From JAFGUB01 sp050305515 (lineage in GTDB: Bacteria; Campylobacterota; Campylobacteria; Campylobacterales; Sulfurimonadaceae), in the NCBI GenBank assembly GCA_050305515.1, contig JBNLFL010000042.1, positions 1 to 64,000 of the forward strand: 64,000 bases of DNA. Reading direction: 5' to 3'. This document shows positions 41,805 through 51,336 of the stretch, in pieces. The translations under genes and the position numbers were made by a program. The notes beneath the pieces were generated by a model. The model was given only the letters and a program-made list of their open reading frames with translations, did not search any database and was not told the origin of the DNA. Position 1 is the first letter of the stretch, and every line of letters starts with the position of its first letter.

Positions 41805-44102
41805 ATGGATCGTCTGGTAAAAACTATTATCCGCTTCCGCTGGTTTTTTGCTTTGAGCATTCCGCTGCTGACCCTGCTGTTTGCCACACAGCTGAAGCAT
41901 CTTGAATTTGAAGGCAGCTACCGTATCTGGTTTGGCGAAGATTCGCCAATTCTCAAAGATTACGACCGGTTCCGCAGCGTGTTTGGCAACGATGATGCCG
42001 TGATTGTCGTGTTCCGCGATGAAACGGGCATTTTCAATCCGAAAGCCTTACATGTAATCGATCGCATCACGGAGCGTTTCTGGAAAACTTCCGACATTGC
42101 CCGTGTCGATTCCATTACCAATTATCAGTATGTGCATGCCGATCCTAAAGAGAGCGATGAGGTGATTGTGGAGGATTTTATTGCCTCCGGTACGATTGAC
42201 ACGCTCAGCAAAGCGGATTTGGCGCAAAAGCAGCGTATCGCATTAAACGAGGAGATGCTGGCGGGACGCATGATCAGCGCGGATGCCAAAACCACCATGA
42301 TTGTAGCGCGGATGACCCCAAAAGCGGGGGATGACCCCGAGGTCTCCGCCAGGCTTAAAGCGGCAGCCGAAGCGATTGTGGCGCAGGAAGCAAAAAGCGG
42401 CTACCGGTTTTATCTCGGCGGCGGTCCGGTGTTGAATATGGCATTCATCGAACTGGGAGAGCATGACGTGGCCACGTTTACACCGCTTGTGTTGATTATT
42501 GCCATCGTCCTGCTTTTTCTGATTTTCAGGCGTCCTTCGGCCGTCATGCTCTCGCTGTCGGTGGTCGTCTTTACCTTTTTGATCGTGCTTGCCGTACAGG
42601 TACTGCTGGGCTACCGCCTGAATAACTTTACGGCCAACATGCCGGTATTCATCGTCGCCATCGGCATTGCCGATGCGATGCATATTTTCTGGATCTACTT
42701 GCTGGGCCGCAGAAAGGGCATGCCGAACGAGCAGGCGATCCATTACAGCATGCACAAAAATTTTCTGCCCATTCTGCTCACGTCGCTCACCACGGCGGTA
42801 GGGTTTGCGTCGCTGGGAATCTCGGAGGTGATCCCCATTAAAACACTGGGAATCGCGACTGCGACCGCAGCCATGCTCGCTTTTGTACTGACGGTGCTTT
42901 TCGTACCGGCGATACTGGCAATCGTGAATCCGAAAATCGACTTCCGGGAAAATCACGAGCCACAGGGCATTTCAGCACGTTCCAGACGTTACAGCCGCTG
43001 GATCCGTACGCATGACGGGCGTATTATTGCAGGATCAAGCCTCTTTTTCCTGCTCATTGGCTGGGGTCTTTTTTCTGTCAGGGTGGATTCCAACACCGTG
43101 CGCTATTTCAGTGAAAATGTTGGATTCCGAAAAACGGTGCAGTTTATGCAGGAGAATATTTCAGGGCCGATGAGTTATGAGGTGGTGGTCGATTCCGGTG
43201 TGAAAAACGGCATTAAGAATCCGGAATTCATGCGGCGTGTGGAGCAGTTTACCGAGGCGTTCAAGGCGCGTTACGGCGATGTCCGTCACACCAGTTCGCT
43301 CGTCGATGTGGTCAAAAAGTTCAATGAGGTGATGAACGGTTCCAAAAGCATTCCGGACAATCAAAATCTGATAGCGCAGTACCTGCTGCTCTATTCGCTC
43401 TCCCTTCCGCAGGGCATGGAGATCAGCGACAGCATGGATGTTGATGAACGGCTGCTTCGCGTTACATGTAATCTCAACATCGTCGATACTTCGCTGGATC
43501 TTGAGATGATGGCATGGGTCGAAGCGTGGTGGGCCGCAACGCCCTATCCCGCGAAAATACACGGTCAGACGGCCATGTTTGCCCACATGCAGCATGATGT
43601 GACTGCAACGCTGATTAATTCGATTACCCTGGCGATAGCGGCGGTATCGCTGATGATGATTCTTATTTTCCGTAATTTCCGGCTTATTCCGCTCTTTATC
43701 ATTCCCAACGTCCTGCCGATTGTTCTGGTTCTGGGCGTGATGGGATGGATGGGCATCAGTATCGATCTGGGAGTTGCGGTTTCAGGTGCGATCATCATCG
43801 GTGTCGCTGTGGATGACACCATCCATTTTCTGGTCAAATACCGTGAAGCACGCGCTCGGGGAGAAGGTCTTGAAGACGCGCTCGCTTATGTGATGCAGTA
43901 TGCAGGCAGTGCCATCATCTTTACGACACTGATTTTAAGCAGCGCATTTATCATTTTTGTTTTCAGTGACTTTCTTCCCAATGTCAATTTCGGGATTGTA
44001 ACGGCTGTGGCATTGCTGATTGCGGTCGTGGTCGATCTGTTATTGCTTCCGGCGGTGCTGAGCCGCTTTGACGGCGGAGGGAAAAGCCTTCTGGTGCGTT
44101 GA
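41805..44102 (+). CDS. RND-superfamily exporter (MMPL type)
   Basis: A 765-residue inner-membrane proton-driven exporter. Two homologous halves are visible: membrane helix 1 (15-32), a periplasmic loop, five helices (about 215-370), helix 7 (about 405-425), a second loop and five helices (about 605-755). Motifs GIADAMHIFWIY and GVAVDDTIHFLVKY contain the Asp residues used for proton relay. This single-chain MMPL/HpnN-like type usually moves lipids rather than drugs. It carries two palindrome copies. Confidence 0.9.
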   Translation: MDRLVKTIIRFRWFFALSIPLLTLLFATQLKHLEFEGSYRIWFGEDSPILKDYDRFRSVFGNDDAVIVVFRDETGIFNPKALHVIDRITERFWKTSDIARVDSITNYQYVHADPKESDEVIVEDFIASGTIDTLSKADLAQKQRIALNEEMLAGRMISADAKTTMIVARMTPKAGDDPEVSARLKAAAEAIVAQEAKSGYRFYLGGGPVLNMAFIELGEHDVATFTPLVLIIAIVLLFLIFRRPSAVMLSLSVVVFTFLIVLAVQVLLGYRLNNFTANMPVFIVAIGIADAMHIFWIYLLGRRKGMPNEQAIHYSMHKNFLPILLTSLTTAVGFASLGISEVIPIKTLGIATATAAMLAFVLTVLFVPAILAIVNPKIDFRENHEPQGISARSRRYSRWIRTHDGRIIAGSSLFFLLIGWGLFSVRVDSNTVRYFSENVGFRKTVQFMQENISGPMSYEVVVDSGVKNGIKNPEFMRRVEQFTEAFKARYGDVRHTSSLVDVVKKFNEVMNGSKSIPDNQNLIAQYLLLYSLSLPQGMEISDSMDVDERLLRVTCNLNIVDTSLDLEMMAWVEAWWAATPYPAKIHGQTAMFAHMQHDVTATLINSITLAIAAVSLMMILIFRNFRLIPLFIIPNVLPIVLVLGVMGWMGISIDLGVAVSGAIIIGVAVDDTIHFLVKYREARARGEGLEDALAYVMQYAGSAIIFTTLILSSAFIIFVFSDFLPNVNFGIVTAVALLIAVVVDLLLLPAVLSRFDGGGKSLLVR
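42048..42057. repeat. TTACATGTAA palindrome, copy 14
   Basis: Exact copy in the RND gene, read as Leu-His-Val. Confidence 0.95.
43462..43471. repeat. TTACATGTAA palindrome, copy 15
   Basis: Second copy in the RND gene, read as Thr-Cys-Asn. Confidence 0.95.
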
Positions 44103-44107
44103 ACGCT

Positions 44108-45394
44108 TCAGGATGACTGGATCGCATCATGGACGATGCGGTTGCGCCCCTGGGTTTTGGCGGCGTAGAGCAGCATGTCGGTGCGTTCATAGAAGCGTTC
44201 CGGCGTATCGTTGTCACTGCGTTCCGCCACGCCGATACTGCAGGTGATGGTACCGATTTTCTCGAAATGGGAGTTCGCGATCTGTTTGCGGATATGTTCG
44301 GCGGCGCCGCACGCTTCGACGAGTTCGGCACCCGGAAGCAGCACGGCAAACTCCTCTCCTCCCATGCGGATGCAGACGTCGCTGCTGCGCAGGGTGCCGC
44401 GCAGGACATCGGCAAACTGTTTGAGTACGAGATCCCCGGTACGGTGGCCGAAGGAGTCGTTGACCTTTTTAAAGTGGTCGATGTCGATAACCATCATGCT
44501 CAGCGGCTTTTTACGGCGTTTTCCTGAAAAGATGCTCTGCATCTGCTGGTCAAAAAAGTTGCGGTTGAAGAGTTTGGTCAGCGGATCGGTGATGGAGAGT
44601 GATTCGAGCCGTTTTTTGTCGCTGATATCGTGGTAGATGGCAACATACTGCGTGATGGTGCCCTTGGCATCAAAAAAGGGCAATACGACAATATCGACCC
44701 AGTGTTCCTCTCCTTTGAGGGTGTTGTTCTTGATCTCGCCGTGCCAGGTCTGCCCTTTCCTGACCATCTCCCACATCTCCTTGAAAAAGATGCTGGGCAT
44801 CGCTTTTTGCCCGAAGATGGAAGGTTTTTTTCCTATAAGGTCCTCGCGGTCATAGCCATAGAAACCTGCCATCGCGGAACTGACTTCGATAATCGTACCG
44901 GAAGTGTCGGTTTTGAGCATCATGAGGTTTTTATCGATGATGGAGTGATTTTGCGTAATTTCCACATTGAGCTGTTTGACGGTCTGCATCTCTTTCTCAA
45001 GTTGCATCTGTGCGATTTTGCTGTCGGTTTCGTCGTAGATGCTCATCAGCACCCGCCCTTTTTCGGCGTTGTAAGGTGAAATGCTGATTCGCTGAACCAT
45101 GTAGTGCAGGTCATGCTGGATGAAACGCTTGATAGGGACGGGAATACAAAAAGGTACGGCAATCGGGCGGTAAAACGTAGCCTGATTCAGTTGCAACGTC
45201 GTGCGGATTTTTCTTTTCAGGATGTCCGATTCGATCTGGGGGAAAAGCTGATCGAGACGCTTGCCGATAACGTAATCGCGCGGCAGTTGGGTATGCAGTT
45301 GTAAAAACCGGTTCCATTCATGAACCGTCAAATCGGCGTCAGTGACAATAATACCGACTTCAAGCAGATCAAGTAATACCTGTTCGTGTACCAT
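44108..45394 (-). CDS. PAS-PAS-GGDEF diguanylate cyclase
   Basis: A 428-residue soluble c-di-GMP synthase. An N-terminal PAS-like domain (about 5-120), a short coiled coil (125-160), a second PAS/PAC (about 160-265, AMAGFYGYDREDLIGKKPSIF and VAIYHDISDKK) and a GGDEF domain with active GGEEF and I-site RSSD. It follows a CheC-like gene by 3 nt and a receiver gene further up, linking it to a signalling cassette. No transmembrane segment. Confidence 0.93.
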   Translation of the reverse strand: MVHEQVLLDLLEVGIIVTDADLTVHEWNRFLQLHTQLPRDYVIGKRLDQLFPQIESDILKRKIRTTLQLNQATFYRPIAVPFCIPVPIKRFIQHDLHYMVQRISISPYNAEKGRVLMSIYDETDSKIAQMQLEKEMQTVKQLNVEITQNHSIIDKNLMMLKTDTSGTIIEVSSAMAGFYGYDREDLIGKKPSIFGQKAMPSIFFKEMWEMVRKGQTWHGEIKNNTLKGEEHWVDIVVLPFFDAKGTITQYVAIYHDISDKKRLESLSITDPLTKLFNRNFFDQQMQSIFSGKRRKKPLSMMVIDIDHFKKVNDSFGHRTGDLVLKQFADVLRGTLRSSDVCIRMGGEEFAVLLPGAELVEACGAAEHIRKQIANSHFEKIGTITCSIGVAERSDNDTPERFYERTDMLLYAAKTQGRNRIVHDAIQSS

Positions 45395-45397
45395 AAG

Positions 45398-46000
45398 TTA
45401 CATCATCTCCTCGGCAATGCGGTTGAGGGCGAGCTGGAGTTCCTGCATCATATTTCCGGCCGTAAGAATCAGGAGGTAACCCGAAACGGCTTCATTTTCG
45501 AAACGCATAACGGTTTCGATGATGATGATGGAATCAAACTCCTCAAGTTCTGAAATGTCGGCAAAGCGACGGTCCGAGATAATACGGAGCGTTGGAACCA
45601 TAAAGTTGGCTTCGAGATGCATGATCTCGGAGAGCTTGCCGATCGTGGTTACGGAGAGAATGTTGTTTACCTCTAAAACAGCATCTTTAACGTGTTCGCT
45701 GGTGACGTTTTCGCTGCCGTAGAGATGGTGTACGAGGTTGGAAACGGAAATGCCTTCGAGAATGAAGATGGTCTCCCCTTTCATGGAACCGGTAAATACC
45801 TGTTGGGAAAGATAGACGTCCTGATCTTCCGAAACGATTTCCTGAATGTAGGTATTGAACTCCGAAATGGGAAGAATGTTGATTCTTGGAACGGAGAGTG
45901 TTGCAAAGGCATCCATCAGTTCGGCCATGCTTGCCGTAGCCGATCCAAACGCAATATTGACGAGTTCCTGGAGAATCTCCTTTTGGAGGGAAGTCAGCAT
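45398..46000 (-). CDS. CheC-like CheY-P phosphatase
   Basis: A 200-residue protein with two CheC/FliY-type active-site helices: residues near 7-25 (KEILQELVNIAFGSATASMAEL) and near 105-122 (VLEVNNILSVTTIGKLSEIM), each holding the Glu and Asn used to dephosphorylate CheY-P. Longer C-terminal region than CheX. It shares bases with the preceding receiver gene (TAATG), so the receiver is the obvious substrate. Confidence 0.8.
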   Translation of the reverse strand: MLTSLQKEILQELVNIAFGSATASMAELMDAFATLSVPRINILPISEFNTYIQEIVSEDQDVYLSQQVFTGSMKGETIFILEGISVSNLVHHLYGSENVTSEHVKDAVLEVNNILSVTTIGKLSEIMHLEANFMVPTLRIISDRRFADISELEEFDSIIIIETVMRFENEAVSGYLLILTAGNMMQELQLALNRIAEEMM

Positions 46001-46365
46001 TACACCAGTCCGCTTAGTAACAGGTTACGCATTTTGTCCTGGCTGATGGGTTTGGGAATGACGGTTTTGGCACCGAGTGCCATGACGCGTTCCTGGGATT
46101 TTGGCTGAATATCTGCGGAAACGACGACGACCCGCGCATTTGCGTCGAAGTTCATAATGGCTTCGAGTGCTTCAAAGCCGTCCATGACGGGCATGGTCAG
46201 GTCAAGAAAAACGACCGAGACCTCTCTGGAATGTGTTTTATAGTATTCCACGGCTTCCAGTCCGTTGCCGGCTTCAATAAATTCGGCATTGGGCTCGAGT
46301 TCACGCAGCACTTTGATGAGTGATTTGCGCGCCAGCAGGGAGTCGTCAGTCACCAGAACCGTCAT
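46000..46365 (-). CDS. CheY-like single-domain response regulator
   Basis: A 121-residue receiver domain with no output domain. Acidic pocket TDDS, phospho-acceptor Asp in VVFLDLTMPVMDG (near 55) and the Lys in VIPKPIS are present. Overlaps the CheC-like gene by 1 nt. No histidine kinase adjoins. The ATG at 46365 has GGAGTG upstream. Confidence 0.9.
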   Translation of the reverse strand: MTVLVTDDSLLARKSLIKVLRELEPNAEFIEAGNGLEAVEYYKTHSREVSVVFLDLTMPVMDGFEALEAIMNFDANARVVVVSADIQPKSQERVMALGAKTVIPKPISQDKMRNLLLSGLV

Positions 46366-46436
46366 AGGTAGCACTCCTTATAATATATTTCAGCATTTTG
46401 AATAAATACTTTACTCAATTGAAACTGTGTTTTTGG

Positions 46437-46446
46437 TTACATGTAA
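46437..46446. repeat. TTACATGTAA palindrome, copy 16
   Basis: Intergenic copy between the S4-domain and receiver genes. Confidence 0.95.
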
Positions 46447-46485
46447 TGCAAAATAGAGGGTATTATTCGGACTTTTTCCGTTCTT

Positions 46486-46695
46486 TTAAATGACTTCGAT
46501 ACTGACTTCGCCGATGGTAATGGTTTCTCCGGAAATAATTTTGGCGCGCTTGCGCGTTTCGACTTCGCCGTTACGCAGCACCACACCGCCGGCAACGAGC
46601 TGTTTGGCTTCGGCGCCGCTGTCGACAAGGTCAAGCACTTTGATCAGTTTGTAAAGTTCGATGTAGGGTGATTCACCCAGTTCAAAGCGCATCAT
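46486..46695 (-). CDS. S4-domain RNA-binding protein
   Basis: A 69-residue YbcJ-like protein made of one S4 fold: YIELYKLIKVLDLVDSGAEAKQLVAGGVVLRNGEVETRKRAKI is the diagnostic core. It presumably binds structured RNA such as rRNA. The start (ATGATG) overlaps the stop of the upstream gene by 4 nt. Confidence 0.88.
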   Translation of the reverse strand: MMRFELGESPYIELYKLIKVLDLVDSGAEAKQLVAGGVVLRNGEVETRKRAKIISGETITIGEVSIEVI

Positions 46696-47219
46696 ACGCT
46701 GGTATCCAAAACGGAGTAGCCCAGTTCCGCCATTTTGTCATCAATCATTCTGGCTGCGAGTTCGATGGTCTTATAGCTGATATCGGGCAGTTTGCCGCCC
46801 CAGACTGCTTCGGCTTCGTCAAACCCCTGCATGATCCCCTTGCGCCCGGCGCGCATCATCTCTTCATCGCCGCCTGAGCCCTGAATGACGAAATTGGCAA
46901 TGCGTTCGGCGGTCTGCTGTATGCCGAAGAATCCATCCTCCGCGACCAGTGCGCCGGCCTCTTCCTGAGAGAGCGCGGCGATCGGTTTGCCGTCATACCC
47001 GATGCTCTGGAGAAAATCCTGGAATTTTTCGTATTCACCCGCCATCGGATCATCGGCGAGGTTTGACTGCAGTTCAAAACTGCTGTCGGAAAAGGAGAAC
47101 GAAAACGATTCGATCTGCAGGTCTGTGCTTTTGGCCCCGTTTTGTTCGCTACGCTGCAGATGCATCATCGTGTAGCTGGCATAGAGGGTGGTACTGTTCA
47201 TGCTGGATGAAACATTCAT
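46692..47219 (-). CDS. uncharacterised Campylobacterota protein
   Basis: A 175-residue cytoplasmic protein with no signal peptide. The N-terminal 60 residues are Ser-rich (SSSMNSTTLYA, SFSFSFSDSSFELQ) and the C-terminal part is helical (EAGALVAEDGFFGIQQTAERIANFVIQ..., ISYKTIELAARMIDDKMAELGY). Similar proteins are sometimes labelled hydrogenase-4 component G in databases, but nothing here supports a hydrogenase role. AAGGAGCC precedes the ATG at 47219. Confidence 0.7.
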   Translation of the reverse strand: MNVSSSMNSTTLYASYTMMHLQRSEQNGAKSTDLQIESFSFSFSDSSFELQSNLADDPMAGEYEKFQDFLQSIGYDGKPIAALSQEEAGALVAEDGFFGIQQTAERIANFVIQGSGGDEEMMRAGRKGIMQGFDEAEAVWGGKLPDISYKTIELAARMIDDKMAELGYSVLDTSV

Positions 47220-47330
47220 GGTAGGCTCCTTGTTTACTATTGGCTGCCTATAATATCGGCAATTGGTCGTTTCGCTCCAGAGAGAATTGGAGTAGACTGT
47301 TGGAATACCTCTTATCTCAAAGGAGTTATC

Positions 47331-47771
47331 ATGCAAGTACGCGTTCTCATCTTCGGAACCCTTTTCCTCTTCGGAAACGTTGCTTACGCCCTGCACGAGG
47401 TTCAGCCGCAGAATCTGAACTTTGCCAAAGAGGAGAGTCAGAAACGCCTGCGCAAAAATGCGCGGGATGAGATACAGGAGCGTCTCGTCGCCCGTGGTAT
47501 CGAAGCGGAAGCGGCAGCGACACTTGTCGAACCGATCGACACGCTTGACGAGATGCTTCTTCAGAATCTTCTTGGCGCCTTAAATACCGTCAGTTACGAG
47601 ATGCTTATTGACGCACTGGCGACACGGGTGCTTTTCGGGCAGGATACCGATATGGCGCGTTATGATACTCTGGTGGCGATAGCCCGAACCTTCAGCCCCT
47701 ATCTTGAGAACAGCGTGCTCGAAAGACTTCAGGGGGTTGCCCGAAGCAACGCGCTTTTAGCCGACGCCTAA
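47331..47771 (+). CDS. uncharacterised exported protein
   Basis: A 146-residue protein with a probable signal peptide (MQVRVLIFGTLFLFGNVAYA) and an all-helical, Leu/Ala/Glu-rich mature part (RDEIQERLVARGIEAEAAATLVEPIDTLDEMLLQNLLGAL). Not recognised. CAAAGGAG precedes the ATG. It converges on ackA and overlaps its 3' end by 15 nt. Confidence 0.65.
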   Translation: MQVRVLIFGTLFLFGNVAYALHEVQPQNLNFAKEESQKRLRKNARDEIQERLVARGIEAEAAATLVEPIDTLDEMLLQNLLGALNTVSYEMLIDALATRVLFGQDTDMARYDTLVAIARTFSPYLENSVLERLQGVARSNALLADA

Positions 47772-48866
47772 AAGGCGTTGGCACTCTTTGGCAATCTGCC
47801 ACTCCTCATTGGTCGCAATGACCAAAATTCCGACACGGCTTTTCTCATCATGAACGGCGACGCATGGAGTGCTGTTTTTCCCCTCATCCAGTAAAATGCC
47901 GAATGTTTCCAGCCCTTTACATGTAAGGCTCCGTATGGGTGCCGCATGTTCGCCGATGCCGCCGGTAAAGACGATGGCATCGACATGCCCGAGTGCCGCC
48001 ATATAGGCACCGATCGTTTTTTTGAGCTGGTAGGTAAACATACTGATGGCCAGTGCGGCATCGTCGTCTCCGGAACGGGATGCTTCCAGCAGTGTCCGCA
48101 TATCGCTGGCACCGCCAACCGCTTTGAGGCCGCTGCGTTTGTTGAGCAGGGTGTCAATCTCATGAACGCTCAGGTGCTTTTCCCGCATCAGATACGGGAT
48201 GATACCCGGATCGATCGAACCGCTGCGGGTTCCCATCATAATCCCCTCAAGCGGTGTCATTCCCATGGTGGTATCGACACTCTTACCCGCTTCTATGGCA
48301 CAGACGCTCACCCCGTTGCCGATATGCATGGTAATAAGGTTGAGCGCTTCGAGCGGTTTACCCAGTTGTTGCGCCGCCTGCACTGCAACGTAGTTGTGGG
48401 AGGTGCCGTGAAAGCCGTAACGTCTGACGTGATAACGCTCATACAGTTCATGCGGCAGGGCGTAATGATAGGCATACTCGGGCATGCTGTGGTGAAAGGC
48501 GGTATCGAAAACCGCGATGTTGGGCGTATGGGGTGATAGCGCGCGTGCGGCGATGATCCCTTCGATATTGGCGGGATTGTGTAGGGGTGCGAGCGGGGTA
48601 AGCGCTTTAAGCTCATCGATGAGTGCCGCGTTGATGAGGGTCGGGGCGATAAAACGTTCTCCGCCGTGAACCACGCGATGGCCGATGGCATCGAGCGTCC
48701 GGATATTGACACCCTGCGCTGCAAGCTCATGCTGCATGGTTTCAAAACCTGTATGATGATCCGTGACCTCTTCGATGAGGCCGTGACACGTTACATGTAA
48801 GGCTTCTCCTTCAAAAAAAGTGTATTTGATTGAGGAGCTGCCGGCATTGATGACGAGAATACTCAT
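47757..48866 (-). CDS. ackA: acetate kinase
   Basis: Interconverts acetyl-phosphate and acetate with ATP gain. The N-terminal ILVINAGSSSIKY, the TAFHHSMP segment, GFHGTSHNYVA and FTGGIGEHA motifs are intact. At 369 residues it is about 30 shorter than E. coli AckA, with shortened loops rather than a break. Overlaps pta by 4 nt. It carries two palindrome copies (47917, 48791). Confidence 0.96.
   Translation of the reverse strand: MSILVINAGSSSIKYTFFEGEALHVTCHGLIEEVTDHHTGFETMQHELAAQGVNIRTLDAIGHRVVHGGERFIAPTLINAALIDELKALTPLAPLHNPANIEGIIAARALSPHTPNIAVFDTAFHHSMPEYAYHYALPHELYERYHVRRYGFHGTSHNYVAVQAAQQLGKPLEALNLITMHIGNGVSVCAIEAGKSVDTTMGMTPLEGIMMGTRSGSIDPGIIPYLMREKHLSVHEIDTLLNKRSGLKAVGGASDMRTLLEASRSGDDDAALAISMFTYQLKKTIGAYMAALGHVDAIVFTGGIGEHAAPIRSLTCKGLETFGILLDEGKNSTPCVAVHDEKSRVGILVIATNEEWQIAKECQRLLGVG
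47917..47926. repeat. TTACATGTAA palindrome, copy 17
   Basis: Exact copy inside ackA, read as Thr-Cys-Lys. Confidence 0.95.
48791..48800. repeat. TTACATGTAA palindrome, copy 18
   Basis: Second copy inside ackA, read as Leu-His-Val. Confidence 0.95.
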
Positions 48867-50944
48867 AATGCTTCTTCCTGTGCCTGTATGGCGGTGATAA
48901 GTACGGTATTGACGATATCGGCCACAAGGCAGCCGCGGCTGAGATCGTTGACGGGTTTGCGCAGCCCCTGCAGTACGGGACCGATAGCGACCGCACCGCT
49001 GCTGCGCTGCACGGCTTTGTAGGTGTTGTTGCCGGTATTGAGGTCGGGAAAGATGAAGATGGTCGCTTTTCCGGCAACGTCACTGCCCGGGAGTTTGGTT
49101 CTGGCCACGTCGGGATCGATGGCCGCGTCGTATTGGATGGGGCCTTCAATAAGCAGGTCGGGGCGTTTTTCCCTGACGATCTGTGTGGCACGGCGCACTT
49201 TTTCGACATCATCGCCTTTGCCTGAAGTCCCGGTAGAATAGGAGAGCATGGCGATGCGCGGCTCAATGTCAAAAGATCGGGCACTTTTGGCCGATGCGAT
49301 GGCAATCTCGGCAAGCTGTTCGGCTGTCGGGTCCTGATTGACGGCGCAGTCGGCATAGACGAGAACCTTGGTGTCGAGGCACATGAAAAAGAGACTGGAA
49401 ACGAGAGAGATATCCGGCGTGGTCTTGATGATCTGCAGCGCCGGGCGGATGGTATCCTGCGTCGTATGGATGGCCCCTGAGACCATGCCGTCGGCATCGC
49501 CTTCTTGTACCATCATCGTGGCGAAGTAGGTGGCGTGCGCCATGGCATCTTTGGCGGCATCGAGGGTGAGCCCCTTGTGGCGGCGCACTTCGTAAAAATG
49601 CTCCACATAGCGATCCATCAGGGCGTTTTCGCAGGGGCAGACGATAAAGGCTCCGGAAAGATCGAGCCCCAGCGTGGCACACTGGTGTTCGATAGTCTCA
49701 CGCTCGCCCAGAAGGATCACCTCGACAGCATTACGGCGCAGCAAAATCTCGGCGGCGCGCAGGATGCGTTCGTCGCCGCTTTCGGGAAGCACGATCCGTT
49801 TTTTGTGGCTGCGGGCGCGTTCGAAAAGGCTGTATTCGAACATGAATGGGGTCGTAATCAGCGAAATGGCGGAGGTGATGCGCGCTTCAAGCATCGGGAT
49901 GCTGATGTTATTCATGAAGCTCCCCATGGCGAGTGCGATTTTACGGTCGCGGTTGGGGCGAATGGTCGCAGGTACGGCATTGACGGCCATGATGGTCTGG
50001 TAGGTGTCACCCGGCGTTGCCATGATGGGAATGTTGAAAAAGCTGAGCCCTTTGATGAGCTTCAAGAAGCCTTCGGACGGTTTGAGTCCGCCGGTAAGTA
50101 CGATACCGGCGATAGAAGGGAAGTCCTTGGAGTAGTTGGCGGTCAGTGCCGTGAGAATGACATCGAGCCGGTCGCCGGGGACGATGACGAGATCCCCGTC
50201 TTCAAAACGTTCAAGTACGTGTTCGACATTCATGGCGGCTATTTTGCTCTGGCGGATGATGCGGTCGAGATCTTCGGATTCGCCCAGAAGCAGTTCGCAG
50301 TCGAGCGCATGCATCACCTCTCCGACCGTCGGTTTGTCGAGTTCGGGAATTTCGGGAAGAAAAAATGCGGGAAGTGCATCGTAGGAATAGTGTGTCTGAA
50401 AGGCGTGGTGCACCGGAGCCTGCAGGCGGTTGACAAACAGGGCGATATGTTCGATGGATTCACTCTCGATGGTGGAGCGCTCGATGCTGATTTCATGCAG
50501 CAGATCGTCGTAGGATCGTCCTTTGCCGTTGATGACGCTGACATAGGGACTGCCAAGATTTTTGGCAATCTCGAGGTTGATGTTGTACTCGATGGCCTTG
50601 TTGAAACGTTCACGGTTAAGCCCTTCTATCAGTACGAAGTCATAATCCGCTTCCAGTGCGCTGAATTTTTCGATCAGGCTTTCAATCAGCAGATGCTCGT
50701 TACCGTTTGAAAGCATCTGTTCCGCTTGTGATATTTCGAAGCCGTAGCATGATTCCGCTTCCTGATCGAGCGCGAAATGCTGTGTCATAAATGTGATATC
50801 GTTGTCGGGAAAGGTTTCAATAACGGGACGAAAAAAAGCAACCCGGTGTAAGCGGCTGCGTAGAAGCTCCATAATGCCCATGGAAACTATAAGCGAGCCG
50901 GCATTGGGTTCGTGCGATGCAATATAGAGACTTTTTGGAATCAC
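48863..50944 (-). CDS. pta: phosphate acetyltransferase (long form)
   Basis: Interconverts acetyl-CoA and acetyl-phosphate. The 693-residue long form has an N-terminal BioD-like P-loop-fold domain, a middle DRTGG domain (about 215-325) and the C-terminal PTA_PTB catalytic domain (from about 385, KRIVLPESGDERILRAAEILL). The GTG at 50944 is chosen because AAAGGAG is 6 nt upstream; this gives MIPKSLYIASHEPNAGS. With ackA it forms a coupled acetate operon. Confidence 0.95.
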   Translation of the reverse strand: MIPKSLYIASHEPNAGSLIVSMGIMELLRSRLHRVAFFRPVIETFPDNDITFMTQHFALDQEAESCYGFEISQAEQMLSNGNEHLLIESLIEKFSALEADYDFVLIEGLNRERFNKAIEYNINLEIAKNLGSPYVSVINGKGRSYDDLLHEISIERSTIESESIEHIALFVNRLQAPVHHAFQTHYSYDALPAFFLPEIPELDKPTVGEVMHALDCELLLGESEDLDRIIRQSKIAAMNVEHVLERFEDGDLVIVPGDRLDVILTALTANYSKDFPSIAGIVLTGGLKPSEGFLKLIKGLSFFNIPIMATPGDTYQTIMAVNAVPATIRPNRDRKIALAMGSFMNNISIPMLEARITSAISLITTPFMFEYSLFERARSHKKRIVLPESGDERILRAAEILLRRNAVEVILLGERETIEHQCATLGLDLSGAFIVCPCENALMDRYVEHFYEVRRHKGLTLDAAKDAMAHATYFATMMVQEGDADGMVSGAIHTTQDTIRPALQIIKTTPDISLVSSLFFMCLDTKVLVYADCAVNQDPTAEQLAEIAIASAKSARSFDIEPRIAMLSYSTGTSGKGDDVEKVRRATQIVREKRPDLLIEGPIQYDAAIDPDVARTKLPGSDVAGKATIFIFPDLNTGNNTYKAVQRSSGAVAIGPVLQGLRKPVNDLSRGCLVADIVNTVLITAIQAQEEAL

Positions 50945-51058
50945 TGAAGCTCCTTTGTACTTCGCATAATAACAAAAATTCGTCACTTTTCAGGTACTTT
51001 AATCTCAGTTAAGTTATTCTTTGTTAATATGATTAGCTATTATTCAAAGGAGAGATTT

Positions 51059-51319
51059 ATGAAAGTCGCAAGGTATGTTTTCCTTGGATCAGTGATGGTG
51101 ACATTGTTGTTCGGGGCATCGGGTAAAGAGCTGGCGGCAGGGTTGGGTATCAGTGCCGGTTCCAAGGCAATAGCCCAATGGAGTAAAGTGTTTGAAAAAG
51201 AGAGCAAAATGGAAAAACTGGGCATTGACAAGCTTTCGGAAGCTGACCGGGAAGCGTTGAAAAAATATCTTATCGATCATGCCGCTGATTCAGATCAGCC
51301 GGAAGCGGCCGGATTATAA
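51059..51319 (+). CDS. small uncharacterised exported protein
   Basis: An 86-residue protein with signal peptide MKVARYVFLGSVMVTLLFGAS and a charged helical mature part (KELAAGLGISAGSKAIAQWSKVFEKESKMEKLGIDKLSEADREALKKYL). Strong ribosome site AAAGGAGAG before the ATG at 51059. It precedes the DUF3373 gene by 17 nt or less, so the two are probably coexpressed. Function unknown. Confidence 0.7.
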   Translation: MKVARYVFLGSVMVTLLFGASGKELAAGLGISAGSKAIAQWSKVFEKESKMEKLGIDKLSEADREALKKYLIDHAADSDQPEAAGL

Positions 51320-51336
51320 TTATGGAAGGGGTTACT

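Noticed and set aside
49505..50710. 401-codon open frame antisense to pta
   Set aside because: Shadow of pta; no recognisable protein features.
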